DNA of 49,181 bases from an uncultured Bacteroides sp. Lineage in GTDB: Bacteria > Bacteroidota > Bacteroidia > Bacteroidales > Bacteroidaceae. How positions within the stretch are numbered: position 1 is the stretch's first letter; the number at the start of each line of letters is the position of its first letter. Below are positions 16,517-25,057 of this stretch, one piece after another. A program made the position numbers and the translations under genes. The stretch is taken from assembly GCA_944321495.1 (NCBI GenBank), contig CALULP010000017.1, positions 1 through 49,181 on the forward strand, read 5' to 3'. The notes beneath the pieces were generated by a model that was not told the origin of the DNA, did no database searches, and worked only from the letters and a program-made list of their open reading frames with translations.

Positions 16517-17873
16517 AACTCTTAGGATACTCCAAGTAGAACTCCACCACCGCCTCGATGCCTTTGCGCAGGATGTCCAGCGGCATGTTCTCGTTGGGGG
16601 AGTGGATGGCGTTGCTTTCCAGTCCGAAGCCCATCAGCACGGTCTTGATGCCCAGCACTTGCTCGAAGGTGGAGATGATGGGGATGCTTCCGCCCCGGCG
16701 CACGGCCAGCGGCTTCCGGCCGAAGGCTTTCTCGAAGCCTTTCTCGGCAGCCCGGTAGGCCGGCAGGCTGATGGGGCACACGTAGCCTTGCCCGCCGTGC
16801 AGGGGCGTCACTGTCACCTGCACGGTGTCCGGCGCAATACTTTGCAGGTACTGCGCGAAGCGTTGCTCTATCTGGCGGTGGTCCTGGTGGGGCACCAGTC
16901 GGCAGGACACCTTGGCGTAGGCTTTCGAGGGCAGCACCGTCTTGGCGCCCTCGCCCGTATAGCCGCCCCAGATGCCGCAGATGTCGAACGACGGGCGGCA
17001 ACTGTTGCGCTCCAGCGTGCTGTAGCCTTTCTCTCCCGCCAGTGCCCGGACGCCGATGGCTTGCTTGTATTTCTCCTCGTCGAAAGGTATCTTTGCTATC
17101 ATGGCACGTTCTTCGGCGGGCACTTCCTCCACGTCGTCGTAGAAGCCCGGCACGGTGATGCGCCCGTCCTCGTCCACCACCCGGGCCAGCAGCCCGCAAA
17201 GCACGTTGATGGGGTTGGCCACCGCCCCGCCGAAGTGTCCCGAGTGCAGGTCGCGGTTGGGTCCCGTCACTTCCACCTGCCAGTAAGCCAGTCCGCGCAG
17301 GCCCGTGGTCAGCGATGGCAGGTCGGCTCCCAGCATGCTGGTGTCCGACACTAAGATGACGTCCGCCTTCAGCAGCTCCTTGTGCTCTTTGCAGAAGTTC
17401 TCCAGGCTTGGCGACCCGATTTCTTCCTCCCCCTCGAAGATGAACTTCACGTTGACGCGCAGCAGCCCGTATTTCACCAGGTATTCGAAGGCTTTCACCT
17501 GGATGAACGACTGCCCTTTGTCGTCGTCCGCCCCTCGTGCAAAGATGTGCCCGTCGCGCACTTCGGGTTCAAAGGGCTGACTTTTCCACAGTTCCAGCGG
17601 CTCGGCGGGCATCACGTCGTAGTGGGCGTAGACCAGCACGGTCTTTGCCGCCGGGTCTATCGTCTTCTGGGCGAAGACCACGGGGTTGCCTTGCGAGGGC
17701 ATGACCAGTGCTTCGTCCGCGCCGGCGGCCAGCAGCAGTTGTGCCCAGCGTTCGGCGCAGGCCAGCATGTCGTCGCGATGTTCGGGCTGCGCGCTGATGC
17801 TGGGTATGCGGATGAGGCTGAACAGCTCGTCCAGCATCCGCGGTTCGTTGTGGGCGATGTAATCCTGTATCAC
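16515..17873 (-). CDS. M20-family metallopeptidase (dipeptidase)
   Basis: A 452-residue M20 zinc peptidase of the PepV/carnosinase-like dipeptidase group, probably cytoplasmic (no signal peptide). Metal and catalytic residues are visible in VYAHYDVMPAEP (His, Asp, about 82-93), ARGADDDKGQ (bridging Asp, about 114-123) and FEGEEEIGSPS (Glu pair, about 150-160). The dimerisation domain insert (about 205-330) is present. The start is a GTG at 17873 (MIQDYIAHNEPRML); no in-frame ATG lies just upstream, where the heptamer repeats begin. It probably degrades small peptides taken up by the cell. It lies between aroC and the Nudix gene, with repeats in both spacers. Confidence 0.92.
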   Translation of the reverse strand: MIQDYIAHNEPRMLDELFSLIRIPSISAQPEHRDDMLACAERWAQLLLAAGADEALVMPSQGNPVVFAQKTIDPAAKTVLVYAHYDVMPAEPLELWKSQPFEPEVRDGHIFARGADDDKGQSFIQVKAFEYLVKYGLLRVNVKFIFEGEEEIGSPSLENFCKEHKELLKADVILVSDTSMLGADLPSLTTGLRGLAYWQVEVTGPNRDLHSGHFGGAVANPINVLCGLLARVVDEDGRITVPGFYDDVEEVPAEERAMIAKIPFDEEKYKQAIGVRALAGEKGYSTLERNSCRPSFDICGIWGGYTGEGAKTVLPSKAYAKVSCRLVPHQDHRQIEQRFAQYLQSIAPDTVQVTVTPLHGGQGYVCPISLPAYRAAEKGFEKAFGRKPLAVRRGGSIPIISTFEQVLGIKTVLMGFGLESNAIHSPNENMPLDILRKGIEAVVEFYLEYPKS

Positions 17874-17875
17874 GT

Positions 17876-18022
17876 TGTTAGTGATTAGTTTGTTAGTGAT
17901 TAGTGATTAATGGTTAGTGATTAGTGATTAGGGGTTAGTGATTAGTGATTAGTGATTAGTGATTAGTGATTAGGGGTTAGTAGCTTTATTAATCACTAAT
18001 CACTAACCCCTAACCCCTAATT
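17876..18022. repeat. Convergent heptamer array between M20 peptidase and aroC
   Basis: A run of 7-bp GTGATTA / GGGGTTA units (17880-17980) meets inverted AATCACT / AACCCCT units (17990-18020) across TAGCTTTATT. The arms can fold into a long hairpin. The layout resembles that of 16060-16516 but with another unit and period. No gene. Confidence 0.8.
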
Positions 18023-19097
18023 ACAGTTGTGTGGTTCGGTCTATCAGGTAGAAGTCCAGTATGGTCATGGCGGCCATGGCTTCCACGATGGGCACGGCGC
18101 GGGGCAGCACGCAGGGGTCGTGGCGTCCGCGGGCTTTCAGGGTAGTGTCGATGCCGTCGGCATTCACGGTGTGTTGTTCCATCAGCACGGTGGCCACGGG
18201 CTTGAAGGCCACGCGGAAGTAGATGTCCTGCCCGTTGCTGATGCCGCCCTGTATGCCGCCCGAGTGGTTGGTGTGGGTGGTGATGCGCCCGCCGTTGTTG
18301 TAGAACACGTCGTTCTGTTCCGACCCTTTCATTTTCAGTCCCTTGAAGCCTTCGCCGTATTCAAAGGCCTTGGCTGCGTTGATGCTCAGCATGCCTGCCG
18401 CCAGTGCGGACTGCAGCTTGCCGAACACGGGTTGTCCCAGCCCGATGGGGCAGCCTTGGATGACGCAGGTCACTACGCCTCCTATGGTGTCGCCTTCTTC
18501 CTTGATCTGGTAAATCAGTTCTTCCATCTCGCGGGCTTTCTCCGGGTCGGGGCAGCGCACGGGGTTGCTCTCTATCAGGTCGAAGTCATATTCCTTGTAG
18601 GTCTTTTCCAGCTTGATGCCGCCCACCTGCGAGGTGTAGGCCGTGATGCTGATGCCCAGTTGCCTCAAGGCCAGCTTGGCCAAGGCGCCGCCCACCACGC
18701 GGGCAATGGTCTCGCGTGCCGACGAGCGTCCGCCTCCCCGGTAGTCGCGGATGCCGTATTTCACCTTGTAGGTATAGTCGGCGTGCGAGGGACGGTACAC
18801 GCTTTGCATCTCGCTGTAGTCGCTGTAGCGCTGGTTTTCGTTCCACACGATGAAGCCGATGGGGCAGCCCGTCGACTTGCCTTCGAAGATGCCGGACAGG
18901 AATTCCACCTTGTCCGTTTCCTGGCGCGAGGTGGTGATGCGCGACTGTCCGGGACGGCGGCGTGCCATTTCGGCCTGAATGAAGTCCATGTCGATGGTGA
19001 TACCTGCGGGAAATCCGTCGATGACTCCTCCGATGCCTTTGCCATGCGATTCCCCGAAGCTGGTGAGGCGGAGGATATTTCCATAAGAGTTAAACAT
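18021..19097 (-). CDS. aroC: Chorismate synthase
   Basis: Converts 5-enolpyruvylshikimate 3-phosphate to chorismate, the last step of the shikimate pathway, using reduced FMN. The 358 residues are full length. Signatures: [18 protein letters not shown] (residues 16-33) at the FMN-site start; [20 protein letters not shown] (about 46-65); [21 protein letters not shown] (about 120-140) with the conserved Arg and Ser residues; and [15 protein letters not shown] [23 protein letters not shown] near 275-297. The ATG at 19097 gives the canonical [19 protein letters not shown]. It is the first gene of a minus-strand row; TACCTTTA at 19132-19139 is a near match to a -7 box. Confidence 0.97.
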   Translation of the reverse strand: MFNSYGNILRLTSFGESHGKGIGGVIDGFPAGITIDMDFIQAEMARRRPGQSRITTSRQETDKVEFLSGIFEGKSTGCPIGFIVWNENQRYSDYSEMQSVYRPSHADYTYKVKYGIRDYRGGGRSSARETIARVVGGALAKLALRQLGISITAYTSQVGGIKLEKTYKEYDFDLIESNPVRCPDPEKAREMEELIYQIKEEGDTIGGVVTCVIQGCPIGLGQPVFGKLQSALAAGMLSINAAKAFEYGEGFKGLKMKGSEQNDVFYNNGGRITTHTNHSGGIQGGISNGQDIYFRVAFKPVATVLMEQHTVNADGIDTTLKARGRHDPCVLPRAVPIVEAMAAMTILDFYLIDRTTQL

Positions 19098-19891
19098 AAG
19101 TGGTGTGTGTTTTTTAATTTTAATTTCCCTATAAAGGTAGGGCTTTTTTCGGAAACGGATGCACCTTTGGCTAAAAACTTTAAAAAAACTTTGGGCGCCG
19201 GGGTTTCCTCAGGCAGGGGATGCAGCTTTCCTCTTGCAAAGGGAACATGTAAGCAAACAGCCCGGTTTGCCGTCAGAAAGTCATCTTTTTGCCCGTTTTA
19301 CTGACATGTTCCCTTTGCAAAAGGCGGCATTTAGGCGGGGAAAAACGTGCTTTCTGCATAGATATGCAGGGGTGGGCGGCGAATATGCTTGTTTTATGCG
19401 GCATTTATGCAAGAATGTCTTCGCGTCTTGGCCGGAAGCGATGTATTTCTGGCTTGGTAGCGCTTCGGCGTTCGCTTGCTTGGGTTGCATCGTCCGGTTG
19501 TTTTTGTTCCATCGCTACCGTTTCATTGCCGGATTTCCGGAAAAACAGCGTTTTTTTTCACTGGAATAAATGTAAGGATTTCGCTATCCGTTTACCGCTC
19601 AACCGGATATCGGAAAACGCTTTCAAAAAAACGCGCCGCCTGTACTTTGGGACGGAAATACGCGATTCTCGTGCGGTTCGTTATGCAAAGTGTCAGAATG
19701 ATAGCCGGACACGCGCACGGGATGCTTGCCACTCCGGCTGTCAATTTATTCCACCTTCCACGAAACGAAAGATGAAAAACAGACCAATCTTTTAAAGAAT
19801 AGCACTTGTTTAATAGCTCTAAAAGACCTTACTTTGCATCCGTATTTAAAAAATAGATGTATTAATCCTTAATTATTAAATTTGAAGACGT
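19098..19891. other. 794-nt intergenic region without a convincing gene
   Basis: Two plus-strand readings here (19159-19569 and 19289-19795) overlap each other in different frames, are rich in Cys, His, Arg and Phe, start without a promoter and resemble no known protein, so I do not call them. The region holds the inverted repeat 19234-19320, several GC-rich dyads, and TTACTTTG near 19830, which could be the -7 box of the following lipoprotein. A structured RNA is possible but not shown. Confidence 0.5.
19234..19320. repeat. 17-bp perfect inverted repeat, 53-nt spacer
   Basis: TTGCAAAGGGAACATGT (19234-19250) is perfectly inverted at 19304-19320. The spacer contains a smaller GCAAAC/GTTTGC dyad. 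Confidence 0.85.
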
Positions 19892-20422
19892 ATGAAAAAG
19901 AACTTGTTTTATTTGTTCGCATTGGTTTGCTCCATGAGTTTGTTTACCGCTTGTAGCGACGACGAGGGCGGCGATGGCGACAACCTGGGTAAGGTGATTT
20001 CTGAGGAAATTGTAGGTAACTACGATGGCAACCTGGAGGTCAGTGTAAACGGGGAGGACCCCATGCCGGCCTCTCTGACTGTCAGTGTGGCAAAGAATGG
20101 TGAGAATGCAGTAGACCTGTCTATTACAGGGCTTTCTCTCATGAATGGTGTGATACAGGTAGAAGACATTAAATTGTCCAACTGTACGTTGACGGCTGGA
20201 AGCGACAATAAATATGCTTTTTCTCAGACAGTCGATGAGATGACTCTTAACGCTACTATGATGGGAGGGCCATTGCCCATAACTGCGGATGTAACTGCAT
20301 CTGGTGATTTCACCACGGGTGCTCCTACCAATCTTTCTATAATCCTGAATATTGCAACCGAACTTTTGGGACAGCCTCAGACAATTACAGGTACTTTCGA
20401 AGGCACAAGAGATGCCGAATAA
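19892..20422 (+). CDS. Calycin-like beta-barrel lipoprotein
   Basis: A 176-residue lipoprotein. The signal peptide MKKNLFYLFALVCSMSLFTAC ends in lipobox FTAC, followed by the acidic SDDEGGDGDN stretch typical of Bacteroides surface-exported lipoproteins. The mature domain begins with VGNYDGNLEVSVNGEDP and consists of alternating short beta strands ending in TITGTFEGTRD, which resembles the calycin-like (lipocalin-type) barrel domain found in many Bacteroides lipoproteins. The ligand is unknown. It is monocistronic, with a shared bidirectional terminator after it. The domain call rests on pattern memory and is moderately sure; the lipoprotein call is firm. Confidence 0.75.
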   Translation: MKKNLFYLFALVCSMSLFTACSDDEGGDGDNLGKVISEEIVGNYDGNLEVSVNGEDPMPASLTVSVAKNGENAVDLSITGLSLMNGVIQVEDIKLSNCTLTAGSDNKYAFSQTVDEMTLNATMMGGPLPITADVTASGDFTTGAPTNLSIILNIATELLGQPQTITGTFEGTRDAE

Positions 20423-20451
20423 TTTACCTGCTTAGTTAGTAAATACATATA

Positions 20452-20500
20452 AGAATCGGGCGCAATTCCCACACAGAGATTGCGCCCGATTCCTTTTTTT
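20452..20500. terminator. Bidirectional terminator between convergent genes
   Basis: GAATCGGGCGCAAT and ATTGCGCCCGATTC form a 14-bp perfect stem, followed by CTTTTTTT. It serves the lipoprotein gene (+) and the barrel gene (-). Confidence 0.9.
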
Positions 20501-20520
20501 ATATCTGTACGGCTTTCGCT

Positions 20521-21306
20521 TTAGAACTTGTAGCCGAACCCTACGTTCAAGTAGATGGGGTACATGGCGAAGGTGATGGTCTTGAACTGTTTGTTGAAAA
20601 TGTCGTTCAATCCCCACGTCAGGTCGGCGTGGATGTTCAGGTGGCGGTAAGCTTTCCACGAACCGCCCACTTGCAGCCCCCACTGGAAGTTGCGCAGCTC
20701 GTCGGAGAAGTCGTAGGTGGCAATGTTGTCGCCGGTGAACGACACGATTTCGCCCATGGCATCGGGCGTACGCAGATGGCCTTCGTACACATGTCCTGAG
20801 AAGTCGCCGTCCATCAGGTAGGCAAAGTACGGCCCGGCGGAAACACGCCAGCGCTTGTTTATCTGGTAGGTGGCCAGCACGGGGACGGTGAGCAGCGACA
20901 TCTTCACCTTGGTCTTTACGCCGCCCGTCCACAGGCCTCCGGTAGGCCGGCCGATGCTGTTGATGATTTCCATGCCGTAGTTCTTCACGGTGGCTTCGGT
21001 GGTCATGGTCTTGGTGTCCAGGCGCACGCCTAAGTTCACGCCCCATTCTTTCTTCTGGTCCAGCCACTTGGTGACGTTCCCCTCGATGGAGATGGCCAGC
21101 CCCGGCTTGTAGCTGTCTATGCTCCTTATCTCTTGCGGCAGGGGCAGGGGTGAGGTGCCGCCGAAGTTTACTCCTGCTTTGAACTCGTACTCCAGCCCGT
21201 GCAGTGCCGACCACAGCAGGCCTTTGTGTTCTTTTTCTTCTTGTGCCATGGTGACACTGGTCCCTGCGATGAATGCCAGCAGGGCGGTTATGATATATTT
21301 TTTCAT
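20521..21306 (-). CDS. Outer-membrane beta-barrel protein (PorT-like family)
   Basis: A 261-residue secreted protein. The signal peptide MKKYIITALLAFIAGTSVTMAQ is cleaved by signal peptidase I. The rest alternates amphipathic strands (FKAGVNFGGTSPLPLP, WGVNLGVRLDTKTM, WRVSAGPYFAYLMDG, FQWGLQVGGSWKAY, IYLNVGFGYKF), and the chain ends in Phe, as outer-membrane barrels do. It resembles the PorT / outer-membrane beta-barrel family of Bacteroidetes. It is 32 nt downstream of the PCMD lipoprotein gene, so the two are probably co-transcribed and may act together at the surface. No specific function can be assigned. Confidence 0.78.
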   Translation of the reverse strand: MKKYIITALLAFIAGTSVTMAQEEKEHKGLLWSALHGLEYEFKAGVNFGGTSPLPLPQEIRSIDSYKPGLAISIEGNVTKWLDQKKEWGVNLGVRLDTKTMTTEATVKNYGMEIINSIGRPTGGLWTGGVKTKVKMSLLTVPVLATYQINKRWRVSAGPYFAYLMDGDFSGHVYEGHLRTPDAMGEIVSFTGDNIATYDFSDELRNFQWGLQVGGSWKAYRHLNIHADLTWGLNDIFNKQFKTITFAMYPIYLNVGFGYKF

Positions 21307-21338
21307 GTCGTTACTGTCTTTTTATCGTTTTATGGGGT

Positions 21339-22472
21339 TTACTCGCATACGATGTTTACTTCGTCAATCCACAACGTGCTGCCTACCGCGCCTATGAAGT
21401 AGGCGCCTTTGATGCTCGAGGAGAATGCCACTGCCAGCTTGTACTTCCCGGCGGCAAGGTCGGCATCGGTGACGGTCAGTCCGTTTTGCGGTTCAAAGGG
21501 CAGGTCGAAAGGCGTCCATTCGTCGGTTTCTTTCAGGTCGGGGATGCGTGCCAGTAGGGCGATGTTCGGGTTGATGGGGCCGTCCAGGGGGAAAAGGTCG
21601 CCGTCCAAGGTGAATGTGTTGTTGTCCGTTTCGTACAGCACGGCATAGATATCTCCCTTGTCTGCTTCATCGGTCGAGTTTCCCTGTACGTCCAGTGAGG
21701 TGCCTCCCGACTTGTATTTGTAATATCCCGTCAGGCGGAGAGGCCGTTGCGTGAAGGGGTAACCAAACAGGGTGGAACCCAACGGGTCGCCTACGGCATT
21801 GTTGATGTCGAACGAGCCTACGAACAGGTTGCCGGCGGCAATGGGCATGCCTACCCTGTCGCCAAAGCTGCCCGTGTCTTTGGTCTCTAACTTGATGGCT
21901 TTCCCGGACTTGCCTTCGGCTATCTGCACGGTAGGGTATTCTATGGGGGAACCTGCCATGCCCGTCAGTTTGAATCCGGGGTTTCCGCTGGCCCATTGCA
22001 GCACTTTCGAGCTTTCGCCGTCCACGCCGGGGTCGTATTCATATAAGATATGGTAATCTGTCCGGTTGTCCATCAGGCTCTCGAAATGGAAACTGGTGGG
22101 GAGTTCTGCCGGGATGACGTTGATGGCATATACCGGCGCGTTGGAACCGTCTTCCGAAGTGACGGTGAAGTAGCGGGGGTTCTGGGTGCTGAAGTCGTAG
22201 GTGGTTTCCGTGTCGCCCGGTAAAGTCTCGTTGGGCTGGAGGGTAGAACCTTCCGAAAGGGTGAACTTCAGTTCCTGCCGGGACAGGTCTGCGCTTTTGC
22301 TGATATAGACGGCTATGGATTTTTCCGTGCCCAACTTGTTGATGATGGCCAGTTGCACGTCGCTGCCCGTGCACCCATCAATGGCCGCTTCCACGTTTAG
22401 TGCCTCGTCTTGGATGCAGCCGCTTAGGGTGAGCGCCAGGCATAAGCCTGAAATAAGTCGTTTCAATGTCAT
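21339..22472 (-). CDS. PCMD-domain lipoprotein
   Basis: A 377-residue lipoprotein with signal peptide MTLKRLISGLCLALTLSGC (lipobox LSGC). The N-terminal part (about 20-130) is Ig-like, with FTLSEGSTLQPNE and YFTVTSEDGSNAPVYAINV as seen in DUF4493/Ig-type linkers. The C-terminal about 240 residues (FHFESLMDNRT ... VLQWASGNPGFKL ... LRLTGYYKYKSGG ... LWIDEVNIVCE) match my memory of the PCMD (putative carbohydrate metabolism) domain, a jelly-roll often found beside glycan-uptake systems. It is followed on the same strand by the barrel gene. Substrate and role are unknown; the name of the domain is not proof of carbohydrate binding. Confidence 0.75.
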   Translation of the reverse strand: MTLKRLISGLCLALTLSGCIQDEALNVEAAIDGCTGSDVQLAIINKLGTEKSIAVYISKSADLSRQELKFTLSEGSTLQPNETLPGDTETTYDFSTQNPRYFTVTSEDGSNAPVYAINVIPAELPTSFHFESLMDNRTDYHILYEYDPGVDGESSKVLQWASGNPGFKLTGMAGSPIEYPTVQIAEGKSGKAIKLETKDTGSFGDRVGMPIAAGNLFVGSFDINNAVGDPLGSTLFGYPFTQRPLRLTGYYKYKSGGTSLDVQGNSTDEADKGDIYAVLYETDNNTFTLDGDLFPLDGPINPNIALLARIPDLKETDEWTPFDLPFEPQNGLTVTDADLAAGKYKLAVAFSSSIKGAYFIGAVGSTLWIDEVNIVCE

Positions 22473-22536
22473 GTTGATATAGTTTTTAGAAGTTTTTTGA
22501 TGTCGTGATAATACGGTGATAACAGGTTATTTTGCG

Positions 22537-22544
22537 CAAAGGTA
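22537..22544 (-). promoter_or_regulatory. -7 box for the PCMD gene pair
   Basis: Reads TACCTTTG on the minus strand, an exact consensus match 65 nt before the ATG at 22472. No TTTG at -33 spacing. Confidence 0.55.
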
Positions 22545-22601
22545 CGCTTCTTTTTGGAATAAAGCCCTTGGCGTTTCAATGAAAATTAAGTGGCGTGACT
22601 A

Positions 22602-22633
22602 TTTGACGGGTGAAGCCTTTTTGCGTACCTTTG
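22602..22633 (+). promoter_or_regulatory. Full -33/-7 promoter of the UPF0597 gene
   Basis: TTTG at 22602-22605 and TACCTTTG at 22626-22633, 20 nt apart, both exact. The ATG is 22 nt beyond the -7 box. Confidence 0.85.
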
Positions 22634-22655
22634 CCTGCCTTAAAAAGATGACAAA

Positions 22656-23942
22656 ATGATAAACCAAGAAGAACGTAAGCAAATCATAGCGTTGGTGAAG
22701 CGCGAAGTCGTGCCTGCCATCGGCTGTACCGAACCTATTGCCGTGGCGTTGTGCGTGGCGAAAGCGGCGGAAGTGTTGGGCCGTCGTCCGGAAAAAGTGA
22801 CTGCTTTGCTGAGCGCCAACATCCTGAAAAACGCCATGGGCGTGGGCATTCCCGGCACGGGCATGGTGGGGCTTCCCATTGCCATTGCCCTGGGGACGCT
22901 GATAGGAAAATCGGGTTACCAGCTGGAGGTGCTGAAAGACTGTACGCCTGCCGACGTGGAGGAGGGCAAGCGGTTTATGGCCGAAAAGCGCATACGGATA
23001 GCCTTGAAAGAGCAGATTGCCGAGAAACTGTACATCGAAGTGCATTGTGAAGCGGGTGACGACCGCTCCGTGGCGGTAATAGCCGGCGGGCATACCACGT
23101 TTGTCTACCTGGAACGCAACGGGGAAGTATTGCTGGACAAACAAAGTACCGCGGTGGACGAGGAAGAAAGTGCGGCGCCCGGACTGACTTTGCGCAAGGT
23201 GTACGACTTTGCCTTGACTGCCCCGTTGGACGAAATCAGCTTCATCCTGGAAACCGCCCGCCTGAACAAGGCCGCTGCCGAGCGTTCGTTTGAGGGCGAG
23301 TACGGCCACGGGCTGGGCAAGATGCTGCGTGGCAACTACGAGCATAAGATTATGGGCGACAGCGTTTTCTCCCACATCCTTTCCTATACTTCGGGGGCTT
23401 GCGATGCCCGCATGGCGGGCGCTATGATTCCGGTGATGAGCAACTCGGGCAGCGGCAACCAGGGCATTTCGGCCACTATGCCGGTAGTAGTCTATGCCGA
23501 AGAGAACGGCAAGTCGGAGGAAGAACTTATCCGTGCCTTGATGCTGAGCCATCTTACCGTCATCTACATCAAGCAGAGTTTGGGGCGGCTGTCCGCCTTG
23601 TGCGGTTGCGTGGTGGCGGCCACAGGTTCCAGTTGCGGCATCACGTGGCTGATGGGCGGAGGTTACCGGGAGGTATCGTATGCCGTGCAGAACATGATAG
23701 CCAACCTTACGGGCATGATATGCGACGGTGCCAAGCCCAGTTGTGCCCTGAAGGTGACCACCGGTGTCGCCACTGCCGTGCTTTCGGCCATCATGGCCAT
23801 GGAGGGAAGGTGTGTGACTTCGGTAGAGGGCATCATTGATGAAGATGTGGACCAAAGCATCCGCAACCTTACCGAGATAGGCTCCCAAGGCATGAACGAA
23901 ACGGATAAACTGGTGCTGGACATCATGACGCACAAACATTGA
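22656..23942 (+). CDS. UPF0597 / L-serine dehydratase-like L-cysteine desulfidase family protein
   Basis: A 428-residue cytoplasmic protein of the UPF0597 family (YhaM/CdsB-like), related to the alpha subunit of Fe-S L-serine dehydratase and to archaeal L-cysteine desulfidase. The N-terminal VVPAIGCTEPIAVALCVAKA (residues 18-37) carries the conserved GCTEP motif. Further conserved segments are ANILKNAMGVGIPGTGMVG, NSGSGNQGISATMPVV (about 267-282) and CGCVVAATGSSCGITWLMGGG, whose Cys residues would hold an iron-sulfur cluster. The likely reaction is breakdown of cysteine (to pyruvate, sulfide, ammonia) or serine; which one cannot be decided here. It has its own strong promoter and ends at a shared terminator. 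Confidence 0.88.
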   Translation: MINQEERKQIIALVKREVVPAIGCTEPIAVALCVAKAAEVLGRRPEKVTALLSANILKNAMGVGIPGTGMVGLPIAIALGTLIGKSGYQLEVLKDCTPADVEEGKRFMAEKRIRIALKEQIAEKLYIEVHCEAGDDRSVAVIAGGHTTFVYLERNGEVLLDKQSTAVDEEESAAPGLTLRKVYDFALTAPLDEISFILETARLNKAAAERSFEGEYGHGLGKMLRGNYEHKIMGDSVFSHILSYTSGACDARMAGAMIPVMSNSGSGNQGISATMPVVVYAEENGKSEEELIRALMLSHLTVIYIKQSLGRLSALCGCVVAATGSSCGITWLMGGGYREVSYAVQNMIANLTGMICDGAKPSCALKVTTGVATAVLSAIMAMEGRCVTSVEGIIDEDVDQSIRNLTEIGSQGMNETDKLVLDIMTHKH

Positions 23943-23984
23943 GTCTGCCGCCCTGTCCTTGGCGCAGGCTCGTGACAAGGGCAC

Positions 23985-24044
23985 AAAGGAATGCAGGTGA
24001 CACGGATTCATCAAACCAAGAATCCATGCCACCTGCATTTCTTT
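23985..24044. terminator. Bidirectional terminator
   Basis: AAAGGAATGCAGGTG pairs with CACCTGCATTTCTTT, and an inner GGATTC/GAATCC stem extends it. It lies between the convergent UPF0597 and slyD-like genes. Confidence 0.85.
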
Positions 24045-24074
24045 GTTATTCCTATAAATAAGGAGGAACGGCGA

Positions 24075-24674
24075 TTAATGGCAGCATCCGCCACAGCCGT
24101 GATGGTCGTGTTCATCGCAACCACTGCCGCAACCTGCGTCACAGCCTCCGCCGCAATGGTCGCATCCGCATCCGCAGCCTTCGCCGCTCATCAGCCGGGC
24201 GGCTTCGGCCAGTTCTTCATTGGTAGCCGGGCGGTTTTCCAGCACCTTGCCTACAAAGTTCAGGTCGCATCCTGCATAAGGATGGTTGAGGTCTACCGTT
24301 ACTTTGTCTGCGCTGATGGCTGTTACTTTGCCGCTGATACGTTCGCCTTCGGCAGTCATGAGGGGAAGAATGGCACCCATTTTCACGTGTTCTTCGTCAA
24401 ACTTGCCGTTGATGTAGAAGATTTCCTTTGACAGGCTTACCACATGATCTTCGTCCCGTTCCCCATGCGCGTCTTTGGCCGGGATGACGAAGTCGAACTT
24501 TTCCCCGGCAGCCAGGTTGGCGATTGCCGCCTCAAAAGATTCGAGCACCATGCCGAGTCCGGTGATGAATTGGAACGGAGTGTCGGCAGGAGCTTCTTCT
24601 TCCAGTTCTTTTTTGCCGCTTTCTATGGCATACAGCTTGTATGCCACGGCGATGTACTTGTTGTCTGTTTCCAT
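24075..24674 (-). CDS. slyD: SlyD-type FKBP peptidyl-prolyl isomerase with Cys/His-rich tail
   Basis: A 199-residue cytoplasmic prolyl isomerase and chaperone. The FKBP half reads VAYKLYAIESGKKELEE, GLGMVLESFEAAIANLAAGEKFDFVIPAKDAHG (about 42-75), with the insert-in-flap domain in between (about 76-130) and NHPYAGCDLNFVGKVLENRPAT closing the fold. After about residue 165 comes a metal-binding tail made almost wholly of Gly, Cys, His and Asp (GEGCGCGCDHCGGGCDAGCG...), much richer in Cys than the E. coli tail. In E. coli this tail binds nickel and helps hydrogenase maturation; whether that holds here is inference. I chose the ATG at 24674 (METDNKYIAVAYKLY); the reading from 24773 runs through the promoter. 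Confidence 0.92.
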   Translation of the reverse strand: METDNKYIAVAYKLYAIESGKKELEEEAPADTPFQFITGLGMVLESFEAAIANLAAGEKFDFVIPAKDAHGERDEDHVVSLSKEIFYINGKFDEEHVKMGAILPLMTAEGERISGKVTAISADKVTVDLNHPYAGCDLNFVGKVLENRPATNEELAEAARLMSGEGCGCGCDHCGGGCDAGCGSGCDEHDHHGCGGCCH

Positions 24675-24750
24675 CTTGTTAGTATTATAGTTTTGTTCAG
24701 TCACTTGTAAACCCCGTGACAGGCCGTGGCCTGTCGCAGTCAAGCGGCGG

Positions 24751-24758
24751 CAAAGATA
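24751..24758 (-). promoter_or_regulatory. -7 box for slyD
   Basis: Reads TATCTTTG on the minus strand, 77 nt before the ATG at 24674. No -33 match at usual spacing. Confidence 0.5.
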
Positions 24759-24912
24759 CGAAGTTATTTGCAAATCCCCTGTCCCTAAGGGTTAAAATGG
24801 GTAGGAGGAACCATCCGCGCCTGATATCCTTGTTTTATCTGTCGGATTAATAGTAATTGTGAGGTTTTTACTTAGAAATAATCACGAAAGTGGAGAAAAA
24901 AGCATCAAATTG

Positions 24913-24943
24913 TTTGCAGATAATAAAAAAGACCTTACCTTTG
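24913..24943 (+). promoter_or_regulatory. ilv operon promoter
   Basis: TTTG at 24913-24916 and TACCTTTG at 24936-24943, 19 nt apart, both exact. Transcription should start near 24949, about 28 nt before the leader peptide ATG. Confidence 0.88.
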
Positions 24944-24976
24944 CAGCACATAAAAAGAACCAATAGTAGAACAAGA

Positions 24977-25057
24977 ATGGTTATGAACGTGCTACATACA
25001 TTAGTGAACCTACATAATTTGATTATTCGCGTCGTGGTGGTCTCCTCCAAAGCGTGA
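24977..25057 (+). CDS. ilv operon leader peptide
   Basis: A 26-codon ORF (ATG 24977, TGA 25055-25057) between the ilv promoter and ilvD. Its product is loaded with the operon's end products: LVNLHNLIIRVVVVSS holds 3 Leu, 2 Ile and 5 Val in 16 residues, and the whole peptide has 4 Leu, 2 Ile and 7 Val. Ribosomes would pause on these codons when charged branched-chain tRNAs are scarce. The last codons overlap the strand that can act as antiterminator (25052-25066), as expected for transcription attenuation. It is too short for most gene callers. Coding nature is inferred from composition and position. Confidence 0.85.
   Translation: MVMNVLHTLVNLHNLIIRVVVVSSKA

Noticed and set aside
19159..19795. 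Two overlapping ORFs (136 and 168 codons) upstream of the calycin-like lipoprotein
   Set aside because: They use different frames over the same DNA, have odd composition and cover an inverted repeat; no support for coding.
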